From positions 1-5,651 of the forward strand of contig CAMDOL010000087.1 in assembly GCA_945903615.1 (NCBI GenBank): DNA of 5,651 bases, in the 5' to 3' direction. Below the pieces are notes generated by a model that saw nothing but the letters and a program-made list of their open reading frames with translations, was not told the origin of the DNA and made no database searches. Of the stretch, positions 1 through 5,513 are shown in pieces. The position numbers and the translations under genes were made by a program. Source of the stretch: Rickettsia typhi. Lineage in GTDB: Bacteria; Pseudomonadota; Alphaproteobacteria; Rickettsiales; UBA1997. Numbering within the stretch: position 1 is the first letter of the stretch; the number at the start of each line of letters is the position of its first letter.

Positions 1-32
1 GAAAAATTGATCTTTCTGGTCTTTTTTGGCAT

Positions 33-89
33 AAATTCCATTATTTTTGGTGAAATATGGAAATATTCCACCAAAAAGTAATGAAATTT
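33..89. repeat. Central hairpin of the MITE (left copy)
   Basis: Segments 33-37/85-89, 39-43/79-83, 44-52/69-77 and 54-58/63-67 pair as a nested stem of 24 base pairs. It is broken only by mismatches 38/84 and 53/68 and a bulge at G78, and has a GGAA loop at 59-62. Outer arms extend it: 2-11/113-122, 13-18/106-111 and 22-29/94-101. The same hairpin is at 5553-5609. It would form in single-stranded DNA or in transcripts of either strand. Confidence 0.8.
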
Positions 90-118
90 CTACTCAAAAA
101 ATCCTCAGAAATATCAAT

Positions 119-139
119 TTTTAGTTGTTCAGAGGTTCC
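119..139 (-). repeat. Terminal inverted repeat, right end of left MITE copy
   Basis: Read on the minus strand from 139, the end is GGAACCTCTGAACAACT followed by AAAA. It matches the outer end of the other copy (5490-5510) at 20 of 21 positions; the only difference is the 13th base (C here, A there). The start GGAA and the GAACAA core recall the ends of IS5-group elements, a resemblance from memory that needs a database comparison. Confidence 0.75.
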
Positions 140-283
140 TTAAAAACAGAAAATTATATCGAAAAAATTTCTGATACCTGTTGAACCATTTGTTGACAAG
201 GGTTTTAAGAGCTTTAGTGTTTGGCTAACCAGACAGTATTGGGTTGAAGCCCATTTTTTATGGTTACTTAACTATTATCTTTT
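140..283 (+). promoter_or_regulatory. Non-coding leader upstream of the SDR gene, with possible promoter elements
   Basis: No open frame of useful length or recognisable RNA gene lies here. Two weak promoter options are visible. One is TTGACA (193-198, perfect -35) with TAGTGT (215-220, poor -10) at 16 bp. The other is TATTAT (273-278, one base from TATAAT) without a good -35; it sits 5 bp before the ATG, so its transcript would start at or near the start codon and be leaderless. No Shine-Dalgarno sequence precedes the ATG, which fits the second option but is also common in AT-rich alphaproteobacteria. If the first option is right, the hairpin at 240-259 would lie in the leader. Neither is proven. 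Confidence 0.3.
240..259 (+). terminator. Weak intrinsic terminator-like hairpin with T6 tail
   Basis: TGGGT (240-244) pairs with GCCCA (249-253), including one G-T wobble, around a TGAA loop, and is followed by TTTTTT (254-259). The short stem but proper U-tract gives a plausible weak rho-independent terminator. It may end transcription arriving from left of the window, including any through the MITE, or act as an attenuator for the SDR gene whose ATG is 24 bp downstream. Confidence 0.4.
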
Positions 284-1054
284 ATGAATATTCTTATCAC
301 TGGTGCAACCAGCGGACTGGGATCGGCTTTGGCGGAGGTTTATGCTGAAGCGGGAAACATTCTTTTTCTCACCGGTCGTAATCAAGAAAAATTAAATCAT
401 ATCACTAAAATTTGCCAAGATAAGCAAGCGCAAGTCATTAGTAAAACCATTGATATTAAAGACGGGAAAACAGTTAAAGACTGGATTAACCAAATTGGTC
501 AAGAATTTCATTTGGATTTGGTAATTGCTAATGCCGGCATTTCAGCCGGAACTTCTTCGGGTTCAGAAAGTGAAAATCAAATTAAAGAAATTTTTAGCAC
601 TAATATTGATGGGGTTTTAAACACTATCAATCCTGCAATTGGCGTGATGGAAAAACAGAAAATCAAAATTAAGTATAAAGGTCAAATTGCGATTATTTCT
701 TCACTAGCTGGCTTTCGTGGGTTGCCAAGCTCGCCGGCATATTCCGCCAGCAAAGCTTGCGTGCGAGTTTATGGCGAAGCTCTGCGTGGCTCGCTAGTGT
801 CGTTGGGAATTGCGGTAAATGTGGTTTGTCCTGGTTATATAAAAACCCCGATGACGGATGTTAACGATTTTCCAATGCCATTTTTAATGAGTGCTAGAGC
901 GGCGGCAGAAATTATCAAAAAATCTCTTGCTCAAAATAAATCCCGAATTGCCTTTCCATTTCCACTATATTTTATAGTTTGGCTCGCAACTTTAATTTCC
1001 ACTACAATCACCGATCCAATTTTCGCCAAATTACCCAAGAAGAAAAGTTTGTAA
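284..1054 (+). CDS. Short-chain dehydrogenase/reductase with hydrophobic C-terminal tail
   Basis: This is a classical SDR oxidoreductase of 256 residues, probably NAD(P)-dependent. The Rossmann nucleotide-binding motif TGATSGLG is at 6-13, the structural NAG at 83-85, and the catalytic tetrad can be assigned to N107, S140, Y153 and K157 (YSASK, with S140 thirteen residues before the Tyr). CPGYIKT at 182-188 is the usual PG motif after the active site. Residues about 224-244 are strongly hydrophobic (FPLYFIVWLATLIS) and followed by a Lys-rich tail, so the protein may be attached to the membrane. ATG 284 was chosen because an in-frame upstream ATG at 260 meets TAA at 269-271; no Shine-Dalgarno is visible. 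The transporter gene follows 3 bp after the stop, suggesting one transcript. The family is clear; the substrate (steroid, lipid, sugar or other alcohol/ketone) is not. Confidence 0.88.
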   Translation: MNILITGATSGLGSALAEVYAEAGNILFLTGRNQEKLNHITKICQDKQAQVISKTIDIKDGKTVKDWINQIGQEFHLDLVIANAGISAGTSSGSESENQIKEIFSTNIDGVLNTINPAIGVMEKQKIKIKYKGQIAIISSLAGFRGLPSSPAYSASKACVRVYGEALRGSLVSLGIAVNVVCPGYIKTPMTDVNDFPMPFLMSARAAAEIIKKSLAQNKSRIAFPFPLYFIVWLATLISTTITDPIFAKLPKKKSL

Positions 1055-1057
1055 ATA

Positions 1058-2164
1058 ATGATAATAATTTTACTTCTCTTTAGCACCTTCCTTTTTACAT
1101 TTTCTGCCGGTATTAATGCAGTTTCTTTTCCGCTAATTCTTTATCAACATCAAGTTTCTCCCGCCACAATTGGGTTGATTGAGGGTGTGGAAATTTTAGC
1201 GGGAGTATTGATTGCTAAATTTGTATATGGTCTCAGCCATAAAATTGGGACTTTAAGAATAATGCTGATTTTTGCTGCAATTGAAGCGTCAATGATTTTG
1301 ATTTTGCCGTTATATTATAGTTTTTGGTGGTGGATTTTTTTAGTTTCTATTTCGGGATTATCGTGGTTTATAATTATCGCCCTCAGGCAATCATGGATCA
1401 ATATTTCAACTTCCAATAATCGTCGTTCAGTGATTTTAGCTCTGAATAGCACAATGATTTGCGCTGGCTTTGCGCTTGGTCCGGTGTTAGTAAAAATTAT
1501 TGGTGCGGGAGAATATGTGGTGTTTGTAATTTCGGCAATTTTAGTTTTTATCAGCTGCTTTTCTTTGCTGTTGATTAAAAAGCACCAACCACAATTAGAT
1601 ACCAAAAAAACTTATTATTTACAAATTATTAAAACCCATAAAAATAGTTTTATAGCTAAGTTTTTACTTGATTTGCAGGCGATAGTAATAATTTTATTTA
1701 CAGTAATTTACGGAATTAAAAATGGACTTAGTGCTGAAAATTCTGGAATTTTAGTTAGTGCTTTTATGCTAGTTGGGTTAGCTGATTTATTGATTGGGTG
1801 GATGATTAATAATAAAGAATTACAAAAATATATTAATTTTGGTTTTTTAGGTGCTCTATCAACAATATCATTTTTGCCTTGGGCAATCAGCAATTATTAT
1901 TTAGCAATTCTGGTTTATATAATTTACGGGTGGTTTATTAGTTTAATTTTTATCTCAGTGATTACTAAGGTAAATCACAATCAAAATGCCGAAGATCTCA
2001 TTGCGACCAACTCCGCATTTCAAGCAATTGGGGGTTTGGGAGCTCTTTGTGGAACTTTATTAGTAGGAATTTTTATGCAGATTTTTGATGCGGTGGGTTT
2101 CGTGATACTAATAGTTTTGGCTAATCTGGTTTATTTTTTGGTTACTTTGGTAACCAAAAAATAA
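1058..2164 (+). CDS. MFS-type membrane transporter
   Basis: This 368-residue protein is almost wholly hydrophobic, with about twelve predicted membrane helices (roughly 2-26, 36-56, 66-88, 92-112, 123-143, 150-172, 200-220, 226-248, 258-278, 281-303, 315-340, 342-364). A charged loop at about 173-199 separates the two six-helix halves, the usual MFS plan. The segment GLSHKIGTLRIML (58-70), after helix 2, resembles MFS motif A (G-x-L-x-D/H-R/K-x-G-R), though not perfectly. It is on the short side for the family (about 400). ATG 1058 lies 3 bp after the SDR stop; the purine-rich AAGAAGAAAAG at 1037-1047 may serve as its ribosome site, and translation is probably coupled. Its stop lies one base from the convergent secD stop. 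Direction of transport and substrate are not readable; efflux of a small molecule or of the SDR product is only a guess. Confidence 0.82.
   Translation: MIIILLLFSTFLFTFSAGINAVSFPLILYQHQVSPATIGLIEGVEILAGVLIAKFVYGLSHKIGTLRIMLIFAAIEASMILILPLYYSFWWWIFLVSISGLSWFIIIALRQSWINISTSNNRRSVILALNSTMICAGFALGPVLVKIIGAGEYVVFVISAILVFISCFSLLLIKKHQPQLDTKKTYYLQIIKTHKNSFIAKFLLDLQAIVIILFTVIYGIKNGLSAENSGILVSAFMLVGLADLLIGWMINNKELQKYINFGFLGALSTISFLPWAISNYYLAILVYIIYGWFISLIFISVITKVNHNQNAEDLIATNSAFQAIGGLGALCGTLLVGIFMQIFDAVGFVILIVLANLVYFLVTLVTKK
2131..2164. repeat. Perfect 15-bp palindrome at the convergent gene ends
   Basis: TTATTTTTTGGTTAC (2131-2145) is exactly complementary to 2150-2164 around a TTTG loop. It lies wholly inside the last codons of the transporter gene and includes its TAA stop; the secD stop begins two bases later (2166). 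The runs are on the wrong sides for a classical intrinsic terminator: T6 precedes the GC part and A6 follows it on both strands, so the U-run is buried in the stem. On the + strand only a poor TTTATATT follows. It may still stabilise or define the 3' ends of both transcripts. Confidence 0.75.
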
Positions 2165-2165
2165 T

Positions 2166-3728
2166 TTATATTGGCAAAGATTGGAGGGGAAATTTGCGAT
2201 ATTTGATCCACAAAGCGATGATGGTTCTGGTTAAAACTATCGCTGAGAACATTGAAGATAAAATGCCAATGGTGAGCGTGACCGCAAAACCACGAATAGC
2301 GCCACTGCCAAAGATATAAAGCAATGAGGCGATGATTAAAGTGGTGATATTGGAATCTAAAATTGTTCGAAAAGCTTGTGAAAATCCAGCATCAATGGCA
2401 ATCATAATTTTTTTGTTATGATGTCGCGCTTCTTCTTTCATCCGTTCAAAAATCAACACATTGGCATCAACCGCCATACCCATAGTTAGCACAATACCAG
2501 CAATTCCTGGTAAAGTTAAAGTGGCTCCAAGCCAAGATAAGAAAGTGAGAATCATGGCAATATTGATCAGCAAAGCAACATTGGCAATCAGCCCAAAAAA
2601 TCCGTAAAATAAAAACATAAAAGACGCGACTAAAGCAAAGCCATAAATTGCGGCGGCGGTTCCGTAGCGAATTGAATCAGCGCCAAGTGAAGGACCAACT
2701 GTCCTTTCTTCAATCACATCAATGGGGGCGGGAAGGGCGCCAGCGCGAAGCAATAACGCTAAGTTATTAGCATCTTCAGTTGTAAAGCTGCCCGAGATAA
2801 CCCCAGTTCCACCAGTGATCACTGAATTAATTTTTGGAGCAGTGATAATTTTTCCATCTAAAACAATCGCAAAAATTTTGCCAATATTATCGGTAGTAAT
2901 TTCAGCAAATTTTCTGGCGCCAAGATAATTAAATTTAAATGAAACCGCTGGCTGAGATTCATAAAAGGTTGCATTGGCGTCAACCAATAAATCGCCAGTT
3001 AGAATGGGTGTTTTTTTGATCAGATAAGTTCTTCCACCAGTATCTTGAATTTTGGCGATATCGTAATCCATATTATATTCGGTGAAGTTATCATCGAAAG
3101 ATTTATCAACTACAAAATGGAAAGTGAGTTTAGCGGTCTTGCCTAGTAAATTCTTGATCTCTTGTGGGTTTTGTACTCCAGGAACTTGGAGTAAAATTCG
3201 GCTATTGCCTTGGGCTTGAATGATTGGTTCTTTGGTGCCGGTTTCGTCAATTCTTCTTCGAACAATTTCAATTGATTGCTGCACCAGATCTTTTTGCATC
3301 TTTACTCGATGAGCATCTGAATAAGACAGAAATAATTTGTCATTGTTACTATCAATACCAATATCGTTATCAAATTTTCTGACAATTTTTTTTGCTTTAT
3401 CAACATAGCTATCTTGCGAAAAAGTAAAAACAATTTTGCTGCCCTGAATTTCAGAAATAGAATTTAGTCCACCTTCGATGAAGTTGCGCTTTAGCTCGTC
3501 AGTTAAGTTGCCGAGCTGTTCTTTTAAATAATAATCAAAATTAACTTGTAGTAAAAGATGGGCACCGCCTTGTAAATCAAGACCTAAATTCACTTTGCTG
3601 TTGGGCAAATATTTGTAAGGCTTAATGTCTTTTTTGGACTCAGAAATGAAATTGGGAAGGCTATAAACAATGGAGACAATACAAACGATTAAAACGCCAA
3701 AAGCCTTTAATGGTGAGAAGCGAAACAT
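2166..3728 (-). CDS. secD: Protein translocase subunit SecD
   Basis: SecD is the inner-membrane subunit that, with SecF and YajC, uses the proton motive force to help preproteins through SecYEG. With ATG 3728 it has 520 residues, normal for alphaproteobacterial SecD and too short for a SecDF fusion. It shows an N-terminal helix (about 8-27), GLDLQGG (49-55), a large periplasmic region with SIEIVRRRIDETG (152-164), TVGPSLG (343-349), and five C-terminal helices. GMAVDANVLIFER (417-429) carries the conserved Asp (421) linked to proton use. The same frame is open to an ATG at 3782, but that start would overlap yajC by 53 bases and add 18 non-family residues. ATG 3728 begins one base after the yajC stop and follows a purine-rich AAAAAGAAAAAA. 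secF does not follow; the next gene converges with one base between stops. Confidence 0.96.
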   Translation of the reverse strand: MFRFSPLKAFGVLIVCIVSIVYSLPNFISESKKDIKPYKYLPNSKVNLGLDLQGGAHLLLQVNFDYYLKEQLGNLTDELKRNFIEGGLNSISEIQGSKIVFTFSQDSYVDKAKKIVRKFDNDIGIDSNNDKLFLSYSDAHRVKMQKDLVQQSIEIVRRRIDETGTKEPIIQAQGNSRILLQVPGVQNPQEIKNLLGKTAKLTFHFVVDKSFDDNFTEYNMDYDIAKIQDTGGRTYLIKKTPILTGDLLVDANATFYESQPAVSFKFNYLGARKFAEITTDNIGKIFAIVLDGKIITAPKINSVITGGTGVISGSFTTEDANNLALLLRAGALPAPIDVIEERTVGPSLGADSIRYGTAAAIYGFALVASFMFLFYGFFGLIANVALLINIAMILTFLSWLGATLTLPGIAGIVLTMGMAVDANVLIFERMKEEARHHNKKIMIAIDAGFSQAFRTILDSNITTLIIASLLYIFGSGAIRGFAVTLTIGILSSMFSAIVLTRTIIALWIKYRKFPLQSLPI

Positions 3729-3729
3729 A

Positions 3730-4110
3730 TTATTTTTTCTTTTTGTGAGATTTGTGTACCAAAGTTTTATCTCTGATAACATCAGAAATGCTTGGTTTTA
3801 AAATTTTGATCACCACATTGCTGGCAATTTCCAAATCAACAGTGTTTTCTTTAGTGTCGATTGCTTTTACTATGCCAAAAATTCCACTATTGGTATGAAC
3901 TTTATCCCCATTTTTCAGAGTGTTTAAAACATTTCGATGTTCTTTCATCTTTTTTTGTTGTGGGCGAATGAGAAGAAAATAAAATACTAAAAATATTAAA
4001 ATGAGTGGAATAAAATTTGTAAGTCCAGCCGTTGCAGCGGGAGCTGCAGAAGTTGCGACCGTGTCAGCAAAACTATCGGAGATAAAAACATTAGAAAAAA
4101 AACTGATCAT
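3730..4110 (-). CDS. yajC: Sec translocon accessory subunit YajC
   Basis: YajC is a small single-span inner-membrane protein that associates with SecDF and the SecYEG channel. This one has 126 residues, at the upper end of the family because of an Ala/Thr-rich N-terminal extension of about 30 residues before the membrane helix (about 33-50, ending in FYFLLIRPQQKKMKEH, the family signature). The cytoplasmic part has the expected fold motifs: LKNGDKVHTNSGIFGIV and the strand-rich IKILKPSISDV, then a Lys-rich end. The stop is one base upstream of the secD ATG, so the two are surely co-transcribed and probably translationally coupled. It lies 66 bp after the purD stop with no evident terminator between, so purD may read through. 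No Shine-Dalgarno precedes the chosen ATG; a start nearer the helix would lose the extension. Confidence 0.95.
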   Translation of the reverse strand: MISFFSNVFISDSFADTVATSAAPAATAGLTNFIPLILIFLVFYFLLIRPQQKKMKEHRNVLNTLKNGDKVHTNSGIFGIVKAIDTKENTVDLEIASNVVIKILKPSISDVIRDKTLVHKSHKKKK

Positions 4111-4176
4111 AGCTATAGAAAATGTGGTTAAAATGAAAGGCGGAAGATTAACGAGGTGGTTATTAAAATCAAGGAG

Positions 4177-5469
4177 TTAGAGAGCTGCTTTCAAGCCGAT
4201 ATCTCTGCGAAAAAAACCGCCATTCCAATCAATCAAATCAACTGCCTTGTAAGCATCAATACGAGCTTGTTTGATATCTTCTGATAAAGCGACAACACCC
4301 AGAACTCTGCCACTAACTGCTAATATTTGGTTGCCTTTTTCCCCTTTGGATTTTTTAGTTCCGCTGTGAAAAATTAAAATATTTTCTGCAGAATTTTCGG
4401 CAGCAACTAAATTTCCAATCTCGGTATTTTTTTGATATTCTTCCGGATAACCTTTGGCAGCTAGAACCACGCAAATCGATGATTTTTTGCTAAATTCAAT
4501 TGTCTGATTTTGTAAATTGCCATTCACAGTTGAACACATTAATTGCAGTAAATCAGTTTTTAATCTCGGTAACAGTGATTGAGTTTCAGGATCTCCAAAA
4601 CGGGTGTTAAATTCTAATAATTTTGCTCCATCTTTAGTTAAAATTAATCCAGCAAATAAAATTCCCACAAACGGGCAGCCCAAATCTTGCATAGCTTGCA
4701 GAGTTGGATAAATCGTTTCGTGCATTATTTTTTCTTGCAAAGCATTATCAACAAAAGGCGAGGGGCTATAAGTTCCCATTCCACCAGTGTTTAAGCCAGT
4801 GTCGCCTTCGCCAACTTTTTTGTGATCGCCAGCTGTGCCTAAAAATTTGGCGTTTTTGCCATCACAAATTGCAAAAAAACTGACCTCATTACCTTCTAAA
4901 AATTCTTCAATGATTAGAGTTTTTCCTGCACTACCAAATTTACCACCGAAAATTTCTTGAATGGCATTTTGTGCGGTTTCTAAGTCAAAAGCGATAATCA
5001 CGCCCTTGCCAGCGGCGATTCCGTCGGCTTTTATCACGCAAGGAATACCAATCACATCTAAATATTTTATTGCTAAATCAGCATTATCAAAAGCCTGATA
5101 TTTGGCGGTAGGAATTTTATAATCGTCGCAGATTTTTTTAGTGAAGGCTTTTGAACCTTCTAATCTTGCGGCATTTTTACTGGGCCCAAAAGCCTTGATA
5201 TTAGCAGCTTGCAAAGCATCAACTAAGCCTTCAACTAAAGGTTGCTCTGGACCAACCACAACTAAATCGATTTTTTCTTGCTGACAAAAATTGATAATTT
5301 CTACAAAGTTAGAAATGTTAATATCGGTGATGCAGCGAGCAATTCCGTCAATTCCCGCGTTTCCGGGCAAGCAAAAAATTTCGGCAAGCAAATGTGATTT
5401 TTTTAGCCCATAAATAATCGCGTGTTCTCTTCCGCCCGAGCCAATAACCAGAACTCTTTGTTTGTTCAT
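4177..5469 (-). CDS. purD: Phosphoribosylamine--glycine ligase (GAR synthetase)
   Basis: PurD is the cytosolic ATP-grasp enzyme that joins 5-phosphoribosylamine and glycine to make glycinamide ribonucleotide, the second step of de novo purine synthesis. The 430 residues match the usual length (about 425-430). Visible motifs in order: GSGGREHA (10-17), PGNAG (35-39), GPEQPLVEGL (73-82), GPSKNAARLEGSKAFTK (95-111), VIKADGIAAGKGV (145-157, ATP-grasp lysine loop), EEFLEGNEVSFFA (188-200), DHKKVGEGDTGLNTGGMG (215-232), EFNTRFGDPETQ (286-297, metal/ATP ligands) and the C-terminal WNGGFFRRDIG (415-425). Compared with the common form DHKR...TGPNTGGMG, K replaces R and L replaces P. The ATG has no Shine-Dalgarno, and the MITE begins 20 bp upstream, so its promoter must lie within or beyond the element, or span its border. 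Presence of purD suggests the organism makes purines itself. Confidence 0.97.
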   Translation of the reverse strand: MNKQRVLVIGSGGREHAIIYGLKKSHLLAEIFCLPGNAGIDGIARCITDINISNFVEIINFCQQEKIDLVVVGPEQPLVEGLVDALQAANIKAFGPSKNAARLEGSKAFTKKICDDYKIPTAKYQAFDNADLAIKYLDVIGIPCVIKADGIAAGKGVIIAFDLETAQNAIQEIFGGKFGSAGKTLIIEEFLEGNEVSFFAICDGKNAKFLGTAGDHKKVGEGDTGLNTGGMGTYSPSPFVDNALQEKIMHETIYPTLQAMQDLGCPFVGILFAGLILTKDGAKLLEFNTRFGDPETQSLLPRLKTDLLQLMCSTVNGNLQNQTIEFSKKSSICVVLAAKGYPEEYQKNTEIGNLVAAENSAENILIFHSGTKKSKGEKGNQILAVSGRVLGVVALSEDIKQARIDAYKAVDLIDWNGGFFRRDIGLKAAL

Positions 5470-5483
5470 AAATGTGTTTTGAT

Positions 5484-5513
5484 ATTTAGGGAACCTCTGA
5501 AAAACTAAAACAA
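5484..5513 (-). promoter_or_regulatory. Possible hybrid promoter for purD spanning the MITE border
   Basis: On the minus strand TTGTTT (5513-5508, inside the element) and CTAAAT (5489-5484, flanking DNA) are 18 bp apart and upstream of the purD ATG at 5469. Both hexamers match consensus weakly (about half the bases). It is recorded because the element's position requires some promoter here or further out; it is not a firm call. Confidence 0.2.
5490..5510 (+). repeat. Terminal inverted repeat, left end of right MITE copy
   Basis: Begins GGAACCTCTGAAAAACT and ends AAAA. It is the inverse of 119-139 with one difference, at the 13th base. Because the two ends come from different copies, their pairing within one element is inferred from the shared interior. 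Confidence 0.75.

Larger units (their letters stand above)
1..139. mobile_element. Left copy of a MITE-like palindromic element (5' part cut off by window start)
   Basis: Bases 1-131 recur at 5521-5651 in the same orientation with one difference (C at 90, T at 5610). The copy ends at 139 in GGTTCC, the inverse of the GGAACC that opens the other copy at 5490. Combining both partial copies gives a unit of about 170 bp (31 bp seen only in the right copy plus 139 bp seen here), if there are no indels. The base after the end is TTAA (140-143), matching the YTAR target of IS5-group transposons. There is no transposase gene, only a 28-codon open frame (57-143). The interior is a long imperfect palindrome. 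I infer a non-autonomous MITE moved by an IS5-type transposase; a Rickettsia-type palindromic element or another intergenic repeat is the alternative. Confidence 0.72.

Noticed and set aside
236..256. GGGTTGAAGCCC looks like a tRNA T-arm
   Set aside because: The loop is too short for a TTC loop, and no acceptor, D or anticodon arms are found around it; the T6 tail fits a terminator better.
1315..1605. 96-codon open frame on the minus strand inside the transporter gene
   Set aside because: It lies wholly antisense to a convincing membrane protein, shows no family motif and has no ribosome site; it is a shadow frame.
1708..1893. 61-codon minus-strand frame inside the transporter gene
   Set aside because: Antisense to a real gene, short and without recognisable motifs.
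2722..2928. 68-codon plus-strand frame inside secD
   Set aside because: Antisense to conserved SecD periplasmic sequence; no independent support.
3729..3782. Longer SecD start at 3782
   Set aside because: It would overlap the conserved yajC end by 53 bases and add 18 residues not expected before the first membrane helix; ATG 3728 fits spacing and family length.
4030..4046. TGCAGC-GGGA-GCTGCA palindrome in yajC
   Set aside because: It arises from alternating Ala codons in the Ala-rich N-terminal extension and has no position or tail suggesting a regulatory function.
4111..4176. Promoter or terminator between purD and yajC
   Set aside because: The 66-bp gap has no stable hairpin with a T-run. 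The best hexamer pairs (such as TTGATT with AATCTT on the minus strand) are too weak to call.
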